Notes under the pieces: model-generated | Database searches by the model: none | Told to the model about the DNA's origin: nothing | Seen by the model: only the letters and a program-made list of their open reading frames with translations | Made by a program: the position numbers and the translations under genes | Shown: positions 1 through 6,270 of the stretch, piece after piece | How positions within the stretch are numbered: position 1 is the first letter of the stretch | Layout: each line of letters begins with the position of its first letter | Source of the DNA: a virus | Virus record (IMG/VR): IMGVR_UViG_3300042349_000560 | Span: 1-20,149 of that record | Strand: one strand, 5' to 3' | DNA: 20,149 bases

Positions 1-7
1 TTTTCTG

Positions 8-748
8 GTGAGCATTTCCTGGGTAGGGTATAGCAAATCACCGGTCGGGCAAGTCCAAGAGCCAAACACTTCGGAGCGAATCCAAATGAAAAAAACCTTC
101 CGTCAAATCGTTGAATCCTGCAAGCCTTCACAACGTCCTCAAATGGAAGTTGTCGAGTGCTTGCAAGAAGCGATGGACCAGTATCCCATGCTCGGCGAAA
201 TGGAAATGAAGCCCGAAGAAAAGCCGATGGGCGAGGGCATGAAAAAGCCGATGGAAGAAGGCTACGGCGAGGATATGGATCCGGTTGACGGGATCAAGAG
301 CGCGTTCAAGGCCGCGATGATGAAGGTGCTCGACGACGATTCGTTGGACACCGCAGGAAAGCTTGCCAAGCTGAAATTGATGCTGGCTGTGAGTGACAAA
401 GCATCCGAGGCGATGGGCAGCGGTGCAATGGGCTCTGGCTCGACGGACGACGCAATGGACTCAGCGATGGAAGAATCCTACAAGGGCAAGATCGCAAGCC
501 TGCAAGAGCAGTTGCAGCGTGCGACCTGCCGATCGTTGCTGACCGAATCCCAAATCGAGGTTTCCGAAGTCAAGCTTAAGGCTTTGCTTCCGCTTAAGGA
601 ATCCGAGCGAATCGAGTTGGTCAAGAGCTGGAAGTCTGGAAACGTTTCCAAGCCTCGACCCGCTCGAACCGGATCGGTGATGCAAGAAAGCTCGGTTCCG
701 ACCGAGTACCCAAAGACCTCCGAGGACTTCCGACGAGCCCTTAACTAG
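8..748 (+). CDS. Scaffold-like capsid assembly protein (5' end uncertain)
   Basis: I do not recognise a catalytic domain. The middle of the protein is acidic and methionine-rich with short repeats (MGEGMKKPMEEG, AMGSGAMGSGS). The C-terminal third is a charged helix or coiled coil (around LQEQLQ and SEVKLKALLPLKESERIELV), as in phage scaffolds and in the scaffold tails of prohead proteases. It lies two genes upstream of the major capsid protein, where a scaffold is expected. The start is unclear. The frame is open to the window edge, so this may be the C-terminal part of a protease-scaffold fusion. A GTG lies at 8, and ATG 86 (MKKTFRQ) has GGAG at 73-76, which would give 220 residues. Codon use between 44 and 85 looks coding, which favours the longer form. 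The palindrome TGGAAACGTTTCCA lies inside the gene and encodes GNVSK. Confidence 0.6.
   Translation: MSISWVGYSKSPVGQVQEPNTSERIQMKKTFRQIVESCKPSQRPQMEVVECLQEAMDQYPMLGEMEMKPEEKPMGEGMKKPMEEGYGEDMDPVDGIKSAFKAAMMKVLDDDSLDTAGKLAKLKLMLAVSDKASEAMGSGAMGSGSTDDAMDSAMEESYKGKIASLQEQLQRATCRSLLTESQIEVSEVKLKALLPLKESERIELVKSWKSGNVSKPRPARTGSVMQESSVPTEYPKTSEDFRRALN
637..650. repeat. Perfect palindrome TGGAAACGTTTCCA, copy 1
   Basis: This 14-base perfect palindrome is followed by an A, giving a 15-base match to copies 2 and 3. It lies near the 3' end of the scaffold-like gene, where codons GGA AAC GTT TCC AAG read GNVSK. The AAACGTTT centre resembles LacI/GalR-family operators such as PurR sites. Its function is inferred only. 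Confidence 0.75.
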
Positions 749-799
749 ATTTTCGAATCGTTGTTTTTTTCGATCAACAAGCCAAAAAGGTAGGACATT

Positions 800-1519
800 A
801 TGAGTAAGGGTTTACTTGAGCCAGATGCAGCTCTGAAAGCACCGCGAACGTTCGGCGTGGTCGATCACTTTGCAGGACTTAACTCTGCGATTTGGACCTC
901 GACCCTGACCGACTCGGGAACGGCTGCGGTTGGCGATGAAGTCGGTGGAGTGCTGACGATCAGCCCCTCGGACGGAACCGTTGCCGACAACGACGAAGGG
1001 TACGTTGCGACCAAAGAAATCTTTAAGATCGCCAATCAAAAGCCGATCGCTCTTGCGGCTCGGACTCAGTTTGCACAAGCAGCAACGAACGCAGCAAACG
1101 TGTTCGTCGGGCTGATGAACGCGATGACTGCCAACGCTCTGCAAGACAACGGGGCAGGGCCCAAAGCTGACTTCTCGGGGGCTGGGTTCTTTGCGAAGGA
1201 CGGAAGCACAAGCCTGTTCGTAATCTACTCGGACGGGACCACTCAGACGATTGCGGAACTGACGGCCACCAACACGGTCAACAAGCTTGCGTACTTGGCT
1301 GCAAGTGCTGACTTCCAGTTGCTCGAAATTGACATTGTTCCGAAAACTTCGACGCTGGTTGACGTTGCGTTCCGTGTCAACGGAGTGACGGTCTACAAGA
1401 TGCTCGATCGGACCTACGCCAACGCGACTGAAATCTCTGCTGGCCTCGGTGTGAAGAACGGGACGGCAGCTCAACAGACCCTGAAGGCTGACTTCTTCGC
1501 CTGCAATCAATCGGTTTAA
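800..1519 (+). CDS. Beta-rich virion protein, probable head decoration protein
   Basis: The protein has 239 residues, no membrane segment and no signal peptide. It is alanine-, threonine- and glycine-rich with regular beta-strand spacing. The pattern resembles a LamG/concanavalin-like jelly roll: an N-terminal phrase VVDHFAGLNSAIW, a central GSTSLFVIYSDGTTQ strand pair, and a late DVAFRVNGVTVYKM strand. It sits between the scaffold-like gene and the major capsid gene, the usual position of head decoration (cement) proteins. The function is therefore inferred from fold impression and position, and a carbohydrate-binding capsid protein is an alternative. ATG 800 has a purine-rich AAGGTAGGA at about 787-795. 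It is separated from its neighbours by gaps of 51 and 68 bases. Confidence 0.5.
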   Translation: MSKGLLEPDAALKAPRTFGVVDHFAGLNSAIWTSTLTDSGTAAVGDEVGGVLTISPSDGTVADNDEGYVATKEIFKIANQKPIALAARTQFAQAATNAANVFVGLMNAMTANALQDNGAGPKADFSGAGFFAKDGSTSLFVIYSDGTTQTIAELTATNTVNKLAYLAASADFQLLEIDIVPKTSTLVDVAFRVNGVTVYKMLDRTYANATEISAGLGVKNGTAAQQTLKADFFACNQSV

Positions 1520-1563
1520 CCCTTCGAAACAAGTTGCTCCTATTGTGGGGGCGGCGGTAAGTT

Positions 1564-1576
1564 TTCTCTAAGAGAA
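1564..1576 (+). promoter_or_regulatory. Inverted repeat containing the ribosome binding site of the major capsid gene
   Basis: TTCTCT-A-AGAGAA forms an inverted repeat with a single-base centre. Its right arm supplies the AAGAGA Shine-Dalgarno-like sequence for ATG 1588. If folded as RNA, it could modulate access to the ribosome binding site, although the one-base loop means the stem would have to open at its tip. This may be chance. Confidence 0.3.
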
Positions 1577-1587
1577 TTGAAAAAAAC

Positions 1588-2742
1588 ATGCGAAACGCGA
1601 AAACAAACCGTCACCAGAATCTGCGACGGCTTTACGAGGCTTCGATCCGGGACCAGAACGTCGAACGCTTCATGGAGGACTTTCGACAGGCGCTTGAACA
1701 AGATCGAGCAAGCCTTGGGGATCGATACTCGGTCCGCGAGCTTTTCGAGCAATTTGTTCCCGATGGTCGCGAGGCGGTAGCAATGCTTGCGCCAACGACT
1801 TCGGGGGGATTCCAAATCCTGGAATCTGCGGAACTGGTCGACACTTCTCAGTTTGCGAACATCCTCGGACAGATCACCTACACGGCGACCCTGAACGGGT
1901 ACAACGCACCGGAGTACATCGGGGACCAACTGGTCGAAACGATTCCGACCGTGTTCTCCGGTGAACGGATTCCGGGTGTGGGGCGGCTCGGCGATGACGT
2001 TGATATCGTTGCTGAGGGCGGGGAATACCCGAACGCAGTTTTCGGTGAAGAGTTCGTCGACACGCCTGAAACAATCAAGCGTGGTCTGATCCTCAATGTC
2101 ACCCGCGAAGCGATCTTCTTCGACCGTACCGGGGTACTCATGAGCGAGTGCGGTAAGACTGGCGAGCGAGTTCGCGTGAGCAAGGAAAAGCGGATCTTCG
2201 ATGTGGTCTGCGGGATCGCAACGATCTATCGCCGGAACGGTGCGGCTGCGGTTGCAACATACCAGAGCGAAAACACGGTTTCGAACACTCTTGCTGACTT
2301 CACCTCGATTGATACGGTCGAACAGAAGTTCAACACGATGAGCGACCCGATCACTGGCGAACCGATTTCGATCGAGCTCGATACGATCTTGGTCCCCAAG
2401 GCCCTGAGCAACTTGGCAGGCCGGATCATGGCAGCAAGCCAAACTCGAAGCGGAACGAACAGCGGGAACACACAAACGTATGTTCCTGGAAACTCGGTCA
2501 ACGTGAACGCCAGGGTTTTGACAAGCCCCTACGTTCGCCAGAAAACGACCAACGACACGACTTGGTTTGCCGGTCGACCTCGTGAAGCTTTCGTCTACAT
2601 GCAAAACTGGCCGTTGACAGTGACCCAAGCCGGAGAGAATTCCGAAGTCGGATTCACCCGTGACATTGTCGTGCGGTACAAGACCTCCGAGCGTGGCGCG
2701 GCAGGCGTTCGCGACAGACTCAAGATGTGCCGATGCACTTAA
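1588..2742 (+). CDS. Major capsid protein (HK97-like fold)
   Basis: The 384-residue product has the length and layout of HK97-fold major capsid proteins. The N-terminus is a charged helical stretch (residues about 1-60, with EDFRQALEQDR), like an N-arm or delta region. An ILESAELVDTSQFANILGQ segment follows, then a beta-rich E-loop-like part (GERIPGVGRLGDDVDIVAEGG). A central domain contains VTREAIFFDRTGVLMSECG. The C-terminal part has the A-domain-like ELDTILVPKALSNLAGRI and ends in RDIVVRYKTSERGA, as is common near the end of these proteins. It has its own 5' gap and is followed by a strong terminator, as expected for the most abundant virion protein. ATG 1588 is preferred over an out-of-frame ATG at 1577 because AAGAGA lies upstream and the frame is long. 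The C-terminus RLKMCRCT carries two cysteines. Confidence 0.85.
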   Translation: MRNAKTNRHQNLRRLYEASIRDQNVERFMEDFRQALEQDRASLGDRYSVRELFEQFVPDGREAVAMLAPTTSGGFQILESAELVDTSQFANILGQITYTATLNGYNAPEYIGDQLVETIPTVFSGERIPGVGRLGDDVDIVAEGGEYPNAVFGEEFVDTPETIKRGLILNVTREAIFFDRTGVLMSECGKTGERVRVSKEKRIFDVVCGIATIYRRNGAAAVATYQSENTVSNTLADFTSIDTVEQKFNTMSDPITGEPISIELDTILVPKALSNLAGRIMAASQTRSGTNSGNTQTYVPGNSVNVNARVLTSPYVRQKTTNDTTWFAGRPREAFVYMQNWPLTVTQAGENSEVGFTRDIVVRYKTSERGAAGVRDRLKMCRCT

Positions 2743-2778
2743 GCCACTCGTAGTGGGCAGTTGGAAGGGACGGATCGG

Positions 2779-2810
2779 AAGCCGCCTGGGTAACACTGGG
2801 CGGCTTTTTT
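2779..2810 (+). terminator. Rho-independent terminator after the major capsid gene
   Basis: An 8-base perfect stem, AAGCCGCC (2779-2786) with GGCGGCTT (2799-2806), closes a 12-base loop. The run of six T at 2805-2810 follows directly. It begins 36 bases after the capsid stop codon. Confidence 0.85.
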
Positions 2811-2822
2811 CATGCCTATAGC

Positions 2823-2846
2823 GTCGGGAAAAAACCCGGCTAGAAT
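2823..2846 (+). promoter_or_regulatory. Promoter-like region: hairpin plus TAGAAT
   Basis: Directly after the terminator, GTCGGG (2823-2828), AAAAAA and CCCGGC (2835-2840) form a 6-base stem with one G-T pair. It is followed at once by TAGAAT (2841-2846), which resembles a -10 element. The same TAGAATT string recurs before the tail-tube gene. No -35 match to TTGACA is visible. The position, after a terminator and before a gene block, fits a promoter that restarts transcription. Confidence 0.35.
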
Positions 2847-2888
2847 TAGCGACGTACCGTTTTTTTAACTACTCAGGAGTACGAGCGT

Positions 2889-3389
2889 ATGTCGGACAAG
2901 AAACCCCAAAATCAAGAACCTTCCCTCGAAGATCGATTGGCAAAGCTTGAGCAGGCCGAAGCCGCGATGAAGGCCAGGGAAGAGGCCGTGCAGGCTCGGG
3001 AGGAATCCCTAGCGGCTCAGAAGGACTCAGGTGCTATCCGACCGATCCGACCTTCTGAGGCTGTGACAGTTGGCGAAGGGTATCTGTTCGAGGTCAGTGG
3101 GGCAGCGGTAGGTAGCACGCTTGAAACAAAGCAAATTAGATGCTGTGACGAATCGGAAGCGGTTCGCTGGTACGTCTTGACCACTTCGGATCCTGAAAAG
3201 CCAGGGAAGCAACTTGATGTGAACAAGTACCCTTTGAAGGTGAAATGCCTGGACCCTCGCAAGGCTGAACATCGTGTTGCTGCGCTCAGGCTTGCATCCA
3301 TCCGATCGAAGGCTGCAAGAGGGGGCTTGCTTACTGACGAAGAGCAAGGCTTGCTGGAGGCCGACGAACGCAAGCGGCTCAACTATTAA
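2889..3389 (+). CDS. Unknown virion-region protein with N-terminal coiled coil
   Basis: The 166-residue product is not recognised. Residues about 10-48 form a charged heptad-like helix (EDRLAKLEQAEAAMKAREE, then VQAREESLAAQK), probably a coiled coil. The middle (about 55-125) is a compact mixed alpha/beta segment with a CC pair (QIRCCDESEAVRWYVL). The C-terminus is helical and basic. It is the first gene after the capsid terminator and precedes small neck-like genes, so a minor head or connector role is possible but unproven. ATG 2889 has a good AGGAG at 2875-2879. That site is itself inside the short inverted repeat TACTC-AG-GAGTA (2870-2881). Confidence 0.55.
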   Translation: MSDKKPQNQEPSLEDRLAKLEQAEAAMKAREEAVQAREESLAAQKDSGAIRPIRPSEAVTVGEGYLFEVSGAAVGSTLETKQIRCCDESEAVRWYVLTTSDPEKPGKQLDVNKYPLKVKCLDPRKAEHRVAALRLASIRSKAARGGLLTDEEQGLLEADERKRLNY

Positions 3390-3429
3390 AGTGAGCAGTT
3401 GCAGCTTAGGATAGGGCAACGAGGGCAGC

Positions 3430-3690
3430 ATGAGCGTACTTACGGATCTGAAAGCACGACGAGCGACGGTTGCATCTACGCTTGCCTCTATGTCGATCAC
3501 TTCGATCGGTGGCAAGCCGAATGCAATGACGGCTGACGGTGGTACTTCGGTCGATCACGTTGGGTTCCGAAAGTCGCTTCTCGAAGAGTTGAAAATGCTC
3601 GATGAAGCGATCTTGCGCGAGGCTGACGTTCAAGCTGCGATAGACGACGAAGACGGCTCTTGGGAAATCGAATCACAGGTGTATTCATGA
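3430..3690 (+). CDS. Small helical protein, possible gpW-like head-tail joining protein
   Basis: The 86-residue product begins with a helix (LTDLKARRATVASTLASM). A short polar hairpin follows with the phrase DGGTSVDHVGFRKSLLEELKMLDEAI. A helix, a short beta turn and a second LLEEL-type helix are the layout of small gpW-like joiner proteins of phage heads, which have similar size. The assignment is a resemblance, not a proven match. The tail is acidic (DDEDGSWEIE). ATG 3430 has GAGGG at 3421-3425. The stop overlaps the next start in an ATGA junction. Confidence 0.5.
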   Translation: MSVLTDLKARRATVASTLASMSITSIGGKPNAMTADGGTSVDHVGFRKSLLEELKMLDEAILREADVQAAIDDEDGSWEIESQVYS

Positions 3691-4043
3691 TTGCGGTCAA
3701 CGTTCTGTCGGTTACGATTCCAGACACGCAAACCGAAAGCGATGCGATCACGATTCCAGAAGGATGCGTCCTTGCTGCGATCTCGACGAACAGCGACGGC
3801 TTCGACGGTGCGAACGTTGGGTATCAAGTGCAGTTTGACGGAACGAACTGGCTGACTGTAAACCAAGTCGATTCAACGACCCCGCACACAACGGCGCTGG
3901 GTGCTACCAAGTGTTATACCCCGGTCAATACAAACGTGTTCCTTGCTTCGGCTAGAGGGTACAAAGCAAAGCTTCGCCTCAAGGCTGCAACGGCTCAGAC
4001 CGGTGCGATCACGTTCCAACTACACTTCCGAGAGATTCAATAA
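3687..4043 (+). CDS. Small beta-rich protein of unknown function
   Basis: The 118-residue product is not recognised. It is almost all predicted beta strand, with alternating polar and hydrophobic residues (NVLSVTIPDTQTESDAITIP) and a C-terminal TGAITFQLHFREIQ strand. This is typical of small virion structural or decoration proteins. I chose ATG 3687 because it overlaps the previous stop as ATGA and has AGGTG at 3677-3681. A longer version from TTG at 3660 would lie inside the previous gene without a better ribosome site. Its stop TAA overlaps the next ATG (TAATG). Confidence 0.55.
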   Translation: MIAVNVLSVTIPDTQTESDAITIPEGCVLAAISTNSDGFDGANVGYQVQFDGTNWLTVNQVDSTTPHTTALGATKCYTPVNTNVFLASARGYKAKLRLKAATAQTGAITFQLHFREIQ

Positions 4044-4513
4044 TGCAACCGAAGTTTTTTGGCTTTCCTGAGTTCGCAATGGGTATCGCTCTCGGGCTGA
4101 TCCTCGGTCTTTTCATTGGGATTGGTCAATCGAAGCTTGGAAACGTTTCCAAAAATCAGGGCGCTGATCCGACTGACAAGATCGTCGCAGAACTTACCGA
4201 AGCGTATCAGCAAATGCTTTCCGAGCGTAAGGCCAACGCGGAAAAGCAGTCCGATCCTCAAGCGGGTCTTAAACTTGAACCCGCGATCAAAAAAGAGATC
4301 ATCGTTTTTACACTTCCGAATTGTCCACCCTGCAAAACTTGGCTGGAAAATTCGAAACGATTTTGGGATGCCGGCTGGACGGTCGGAGAGTGCGACAGTA
4401 CACAGCATTCCTACAAACAGGCTCCAACGTTTCAAATCTGTGTCGGGGACCGGTGCTATACGTGCGTAGGTTCGCTGTCTTTGGAGTATGCTGAGCAACT
4501 GGCAAGGAGATAG
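4043..4513 (+). CDS. Membrane-anchored thioredoxin-fold protein with CPPC active site
   Basis: The 156-residue product starts with one strong membrane segment (residues about 10-29). A linker and helix follow (about 30-75), then a thioredoxin-like domain from about 84. The strand IIVFTLPNCPPCKTWLENS carries a C94-P-P-C97 active-site motif at the start of a helix. An APTF at 127-130 has the position and context of the thioredoxin cis-proline loop. The following strand QICVGDRCYTCVG adds three more cysteines. The domain is shorter than a full thioredoxin (about 70 residues), closer to glutaredoxin or NrdH size. Topology is not proven: an uncleaved N-terminal anchor could place the domain on either side of the membrane. 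The start overlaps the previous stop (TAATG), and the lipid desaturase begins 5 bases after its stop. It may pass electrons to or regulate that enzyme, or reduce or shuffle virion disulfides. Confidence 0.75.
   Translation: MQPKFFGFPEFAMGIALGLILGLFIGIGQSKLGNVSKNQGADPTDKIVAELTEAYQQMLSERKANAEKQSDPQAGLKLEPAIKKEIIVFTLPNCPPCKTWLENSKRFWDAGWTVGECDSTQHSYKQAPTFQICVGDRCYTCVGSLSLEYAEQLARR
4137..4152. repeat. Perfect palindrome TTGGAAACGTTTCCAA, copy 2
   Basis: This 16-base perfect palindrome lies just after the membrane segment of the thioredoxin-fold gene. The codons GGA AAC GTT TCC AAA read GNVSK, the same residues and phase as copy 1 in an unrelated gene. Confidence 0.8.
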
Positions 4514-4518
4514 ACTCG

Positions 4519-5064
4519 ATGCTTGGATGGCTTGTTTTCATCGTCGGATCTTGGCTGGCTGCTGACTTCATTGCGGGGATTTTCCACTGGTGGGAGGATA
4601 CCTACCTCACACAAAGCGACTCGTTTATCGGGCGGCTGATCGGTGGTCCAAACCAGCTCCACCATGCGGACCAATACGCTTTCCTTAAGGGTTCGTATTG
4701 GGAGCGAAACTACACGACGATCATTCCAAGCCTTGCGGCAATGCTGATCTGTTTAGCTTTCGATCCACTGCGCGACGGATGGCTCACGATGCTGTTTCTG
4801 TCCCAGGCAAATCAGATTCACGCACTCGCGCACAGCAAGGGAAAGAACGGCTGGCTGGTTGTTTGGATGCAACGCCTGTACGTGTTTCAAAGCCCAAAGC
4901 ATCATTCTGTCCATCACCGGAACCCGTTCCATGTTCGGTATTGCGTCATGACGCCGATCCTGAATCCGGTGCTCGATGCTGTTTCGTTTTGGCGAGTCCT
5001 TGAATTTTTCGTGCTGGCGTGTTTTTGGATACCACCGAGGGTAAATCATGCAACTGATGATTGA
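4519..5064 (+). CDS. Integral-membrane lipid desaturase, Kua/TMEM189(PEDS1)/CarF/FAD4 type
   Basis: The 181-residue product carries the histidine motifs of the Lipid_desat family in order: HWWEDT (H23, D27), QLHHADQYAF (H48, H49), NQIHALAH (N98, H101, H105) and PKHHSVHH (H128, H129, H132, H133). YC (141-142), LN..LD and FWR.LE follow, as in human PEDS1 (TMEM189). Family members are di-iron, oxygen-dependent membrane enzymes: PEDS1 and Myxococcus CarF make the vinyl-ether bond of plasmalogens, and plant FAD4 desaturates phosphatidylglycerol acyl chains. Hydrophobic segments lie at about 1-22, 66-82, 88-103 and 160-172. All motif histidines are present, so it looks catalytically intact, but the substrate cannot be read. 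It has the strongest ribosome site in the window (AAGGAGA, 4504-4510). It sits between phage structural genes and overlaps the next gene by 17 bases. Confidence 0.85.
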   Translation: MLGWLVFIVGSWLAADFIAGIFHWWEDTYLTQSDSFIGRLIGGPNQLHHADQYAFLKGSYWERNYTTIIPSLAAMLICLAFDPLRDGWLTMLFLSQANQIHALAHSKGKNGWLVVWMQRLYVFQSPKHHSVHHRNPFHVRYCVMTPILNPVLDAVSFWRVLEFFVLACFWIPPRVNHATDD

Positions 5065-5602
5065 AAAGCTGAACGAAGCCCAGCACGTAAACTTGAGCGA
5101 CCAAGCGGCTGCTGATGCGATCAACCTGCTGATGGTTACGATTCCGGTCAACGTTCCGATCGGTGGGATCATTAAGTATGCTGTCGACAATGGGATTTAC
5201 GGCAAAGTAAATGCCGATGCTTACGATTCAAGCTTACCGAAAGAACAGCGCATAGCAATTTGGAACATCAAGGGTTGGGTCGACAACCCTAGCAATCCTT
5301 CCGAAGTCGCTGACCTTTCGTCGCAAACCGCTTTGACCATGATCGAAGATTTGGTTCAATATGGATACGCGACATTGTTGCAAGCCCAGGAACTCGGAGC
5401 GATGGGATTCAAAACGGTTCGCTGGGTCGACCATCATGGGTATGGTACTCAGTCGGCTCATTCGGTTCGAGTTATTCGCGACATCATGAACGGAGCGACA
5501 GCAAAGCGGGCTGGGTGGACGCAGCAAAACATTGACCGATACAACACGACTGAAGCGGCGATCGATCTTTGGAGAGACGGCGATCCGGACTTGGTGATCT
5601 GA
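5048..5602 (+). CDS. Phage protein of unknown function
   Basis: The 184-residue product has no motif I can name. It appears mostly helical: an N-terminal part with SDQAAADAINLLMVTIPVNV, a central NPSNPSEVADLSSQTALTMI segment and a C-terminal RWVDHHGYGTQSAHSVRVI. The phrasing (residue loss over time, small conserved turns) resembles adaptor proteins seen in virion clusters, but this is an impression. The two adjacent histidines in VDHH do not form a recognisable metal motif with the rest. ATG 5048 has GAGGG at 5037-5041 and overlaps the end of the desaturase gene. Its stop overlaps the next ATG (TGATG). It could belong either to the virion or to the desaturase insertion. Confidence 0.5.
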   Translation: MQLMIEKLNEAQHVNLSDQAAADAINLLMVTIPVNVPIGGIIKYAVDNGIYGKVNADAYDSSLPKEQRIAIWNIKGWVDNPSNPSEVADLSSQTALTMIEDLVQYGYATLLQAQELGAMGFKTVRWVDHHGYGTQSAHSVRVIRDIMNGATAKRAGWTQQNIDRYNTTEAAIDLWRDGDPDLVI

Positions 5603-6270
5603 TGGCAATTAGTCGAATCGGATCGTCCTCAGCACAAGCAACAACGATTGCAATCCCCAGCCACCAAGCCGGGGACTTGATTTTCATTTTTGCCGGTCGA
5701 AACAACACGACCCCCGCAACAGTGCCAAGCGGCTGGGTGCAACCGAGCTCCAGCGGTGCGAGCGGGGTGAGCGTTACCTCCGGCTGGAAGATCGCAAAAT
5801 CTTCGGGCGAAACTAGCGGCACGTGGACCAACGCGTCGGTGTTATTTTGCGAGGTCTTACGAGCCGATACGGGGATCTTGGCTTTTAGCACAGCCTCAAA
5901 CGGAGCGAATGCAACAGGGACATCGGTATCGTTTCCAGCCCTGACAAACGGTCTGGTTTACAGGGCAGGGACGCTCGATAATTGGTATATCGGGATAGCC
6001 ATGCAGCTTAACTCAGCGAACTCCCTCGAAACAGCCCCAAGCGGTATGGCCAACGTGGCGGTGGAATCATCGAGCGGCGCTTGGAAAGCGGTTTTGCACG
6101 ACACCAACGCAAGCCAGCTATCGAACTGGGCAACGGCAGCTACCACGGTGGCAACCGCAGCGGCTAGCTCAACGCGGGTCTATCAGTTGTTTGAGTTTGA
6201 CGGGCCGAGTTTTGGCGGTGGCGGTGGCGGCTTGATTTTGCCTAGGGCGATGAATGGAGGTCTGTTGTGA
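5602..6270 (+). CDS. Beta-sandwich tail or fibre-associated protein
   Basis: The 222-residue product is serine-, threonine-, alanine- and glycine-rich with repeated beta strands. It begins with an AGDLIFIFAG strand and has a PSGWVQPSSSGASG turn. It ends in a glycine run, GGGGGG, and the short tail LILPRAMNGGLL. A beta-sandwich body with a glycine hinge and a short conserved tail is common in phage fibre or adsorption proteins; the function is inferred from that. I chose ATG 5602, which overlaps the previous stop, over an upstream in-frame start at 5569 inside the previous gene. The next gene starts in a GTGA overlap, and the GGAGG serving it lies within the codons of this tail. Confidence 0.5.
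   Translation: MAISRIGSSSAQATTIAIPSHQAGDLIFIFAGRNNTTPATVPSGWVQPSSSGASGVSVTSGWKIAKSSGETSGTWTNASVLFCEVLRADTGILAFSTASNGANATGTSVSFPALTNGLVYRAGTLDNWYIGIAMQLNSANSLETAPSGMANVAVESSSGAWKAVLHDTNASQLSNWATAATTVATAAASSTRVYQLFEFDGPSFGGGGGGLILPRAMNGGLL

Noticed and set aside
748-799. T-rich stretch after the scaffold-like gene as a terminator
   Set aside because: Seven T are present, but no stable GC stem precedes them.
812-1510. Minus-strand frame of 232 codons opposite the decoration-like gene
   Set aside because: Antisense shadow: composition is arginine- and serine-rich, with no plausible domain and no start signal.
1540-2796. Long open frame on the minus strand (418 codons) opposite the major capsid gene
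   Set aside because: It lies wholly opposite a well-supported capsid gene, has no ribosome site or family resemblance, and such mirror frames are common opposite genes with this codon bias.
3660-3686. Upstream start for the small beta-rich gene
   Set aside because: The TTG at 3660 lies within the previous gene and has no better ribosome site; ATG 3687 forms an ATGA overlap with AGGTG upstream.
4519-5064. Holin or other lysis protein as an alternative for the membrane protein
   Set aside because: The ordered histidine motifs and C-terminal YC, LN, FWR.LE pattern fit the lipid desaturase family far better than any holin.
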